Below the pieces are notes generated by a model that was given only the letters and a program-made list of their open reading frames with translations, did not search any database and was not told the origin of the DNA. A stretch of DNA of 21,319 nt, taken from NCBI GenBank assembly GCA_019310195.1, contig JAFDET010000097.1, positions 1 to 21,319 on the forward strand, given 5' to 3'. The first letter of the stretch is position 1; each line of letters begins with the position of its first letter. Below are positions 20,803 through 21,319 of the stretch, in pieces. This DNA comes from Deltaproteobacteria bacterium. Its GTDB lineage: Bacteria; Myxococcota_A; UBA9160; JAFDET01. The position numbers and the translations under genes are program-made.

Positions 20803-21319
20803 CTAGAAGTTGGCGCCCCCGACCGAGAACTCGAACACCTGCGTGTCCTCGACCTCGAGGGCGTTGAGGGGGATGCCGATGAAGGCCTGGAGCGGCCCGA
20901 AGGGCGAGAACCAGAGTCCGCCGATTCCGACGCCGTGCCGCCACTTGTTGAGCTCCCAGACCTGCTCGTTCTCGCCGAAGGCGTTTCCCGTGTCGTAGAA
21001 GAGAATTCCCATCAGCCCCAGGGTTTCCGAGATCGGGAAGCGGTACTCGGCGGTGAGGGAGATGAACTTGTTGCCGCCGACCACGTCGGTCTCCTCCAGA
21101 TCGTCGAAGTCGTCGTTGTCCGTGTCGTAGATGCTGTTGCAAACCCCGTTGCCGTTACCCTGGTTGAAAGGCGTGAAGTCGTCGCACACGGCATCCAGTC
21201 CGCCGTCGCTCGCAAGAGCGATGGTCCGGCCCACGGCCATGAACTCGTTGCCCGTACCGAACAGGCCCGAACGCCGCAGCACGGAGCGGCGCGGCCCCAC
21301 CGAGCGGGCGCGGAAACCG
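20803..21319 (-). CDS. bamA: BamA outer-membrane assembly barrel, C-terminal part (partial)
   Basis: The last 172 complete codons of BamA (Omp85), the barrel that inserts outer-membrane proteins; the 5' part is outside the window. GFRARSVGPR is the conserved RGF-type loop 6 region; GGNKFISLTAEYRFPI and FYDTGNAF are barrel strands; GVGIGGLWFSPFGPLQAFIG and the final FEFSVGGANF (terminal aromatic, beta-signal) close the barrel. Between GPR and GGN is an unusually long acidic segment with DAVCDDF, GNGNGVCNS and DTDNDDFDD, two Cys residues included. The stop is TAG at 20803. It is followed by skp after 37 bases. Confidence 0.93.
   Translation of the reverse strand, partial: GFRARSVGPRRSVLRRSGLFGTGNEFMAVGRTIALASDGGLDAVCDDFTPFNQGNGNGVCNSIYDTDNDDFDDLEETDVVGGNKFISLTAEYRFPISETLGLMGILFYDTGNAFGENEQVWELNKWRHGVGIGGLWFSPFGPLQAFIGIPLNALEVEDTQVFEFSVGGANF

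Noticed and set aside
1..21319. tRNA, rRNA, CRISPR arrays, transposase or integrase genes
   Set aside because: No cloverleaf, rRNA motif, regularly spaced repeats or recombinase motifs were seen on either strand.

Overview
This is a GC-rich bacterial window carrying outer-membrane and lipopolysaccharide (LPS) genes of a diderm. The set and order (bamA, skp, lpxA, lpxI, a Gfo/Idh oxidoreductase, lpxB, waaA, lpxK; and yicC, remA, gmk, rel) resemble uncultured Deltaproteobacteria-like lineages (Myxococcota, Desulfobacterota or Binatota-type). The lineage call is inference from gene order, LpxI use and RemA; no marker gene settles it.

Layout. (1) Positions 1-9986, minus strand: one tightly packed run read from right to left. 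It holds a family-9 heptosyltransferase (frame broken), waaF, a GT2 transferase, a heptose-7-phosphate kinase, yicC, remA, gmk, rel, a WaaE-type GT2 and a GT1 transferase that leaves the window (also frame broken). Most joints are 4-base GTGA stop/start overlaps. (2) Positions 9987-13223, mostly plus strand: a rearranged island. It has a full LptF/LptG permease gene, a ghost of the 5' end of a Kdo-kinase gene, an unknown membrane protein on the minus strand, a 59-codon relic of the permease that kept its promoter, start and stop but lost exactly 320 codons, and then the intact Kdo kinase. This looks like an old tandem duplication of permease plus kinase with complementary decay. (3) Positions 13224-13892: a 166-bp palindromic CTAG-bounded element followed by a haem-binding lipoprotein gene. 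(4) Positions 14089-21319, minus strand: the lipid A/Kdo operon, read from bamA (partial) through skp, lpxA (split), a second palindromic element, lpxI, Gfo/Idh, lpxB and waaA to lpxK.

How they fit together. BamA and Skp handle outer-membrane proteins. LpxA, LpxI, LpxB, LpxK and WaaA make Kdo-lipid A. KdkA phosphorylates Kdo. The heptose kinase, WaaF, the GT9 enzyme, WaaE and the other transferases build the core, and the LptF-type permease exports LPS. lpxD and fabZ are missing from their usual place between skp and lpxA.

Most notable: lpxA is cut by a deletion of about 40 bases that removes the loop carrying Asp74 and Lys76 of the E. coli enzyme and leaves two ORFs joined by GTGA. Two related palindromic elements (55 of 57 core bases identical, opposite orientation) sit at TAG stop codons, one of them exactly between lpxA and lpxI. 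The permease/kinase duplication is a clear gene-remodelling record. Three reading-frame breaks in one pathway could be real decay or indel errors in the assembly; the sequence alone cannot decide.

No tRNA, rRNA, CRISPR array or transposase gene was seen. No stretch longer than 300 bases lacks a gene; the longest gaps are 13171-13385 (hairpin plus element), 13893-14088 and 11995-12162.
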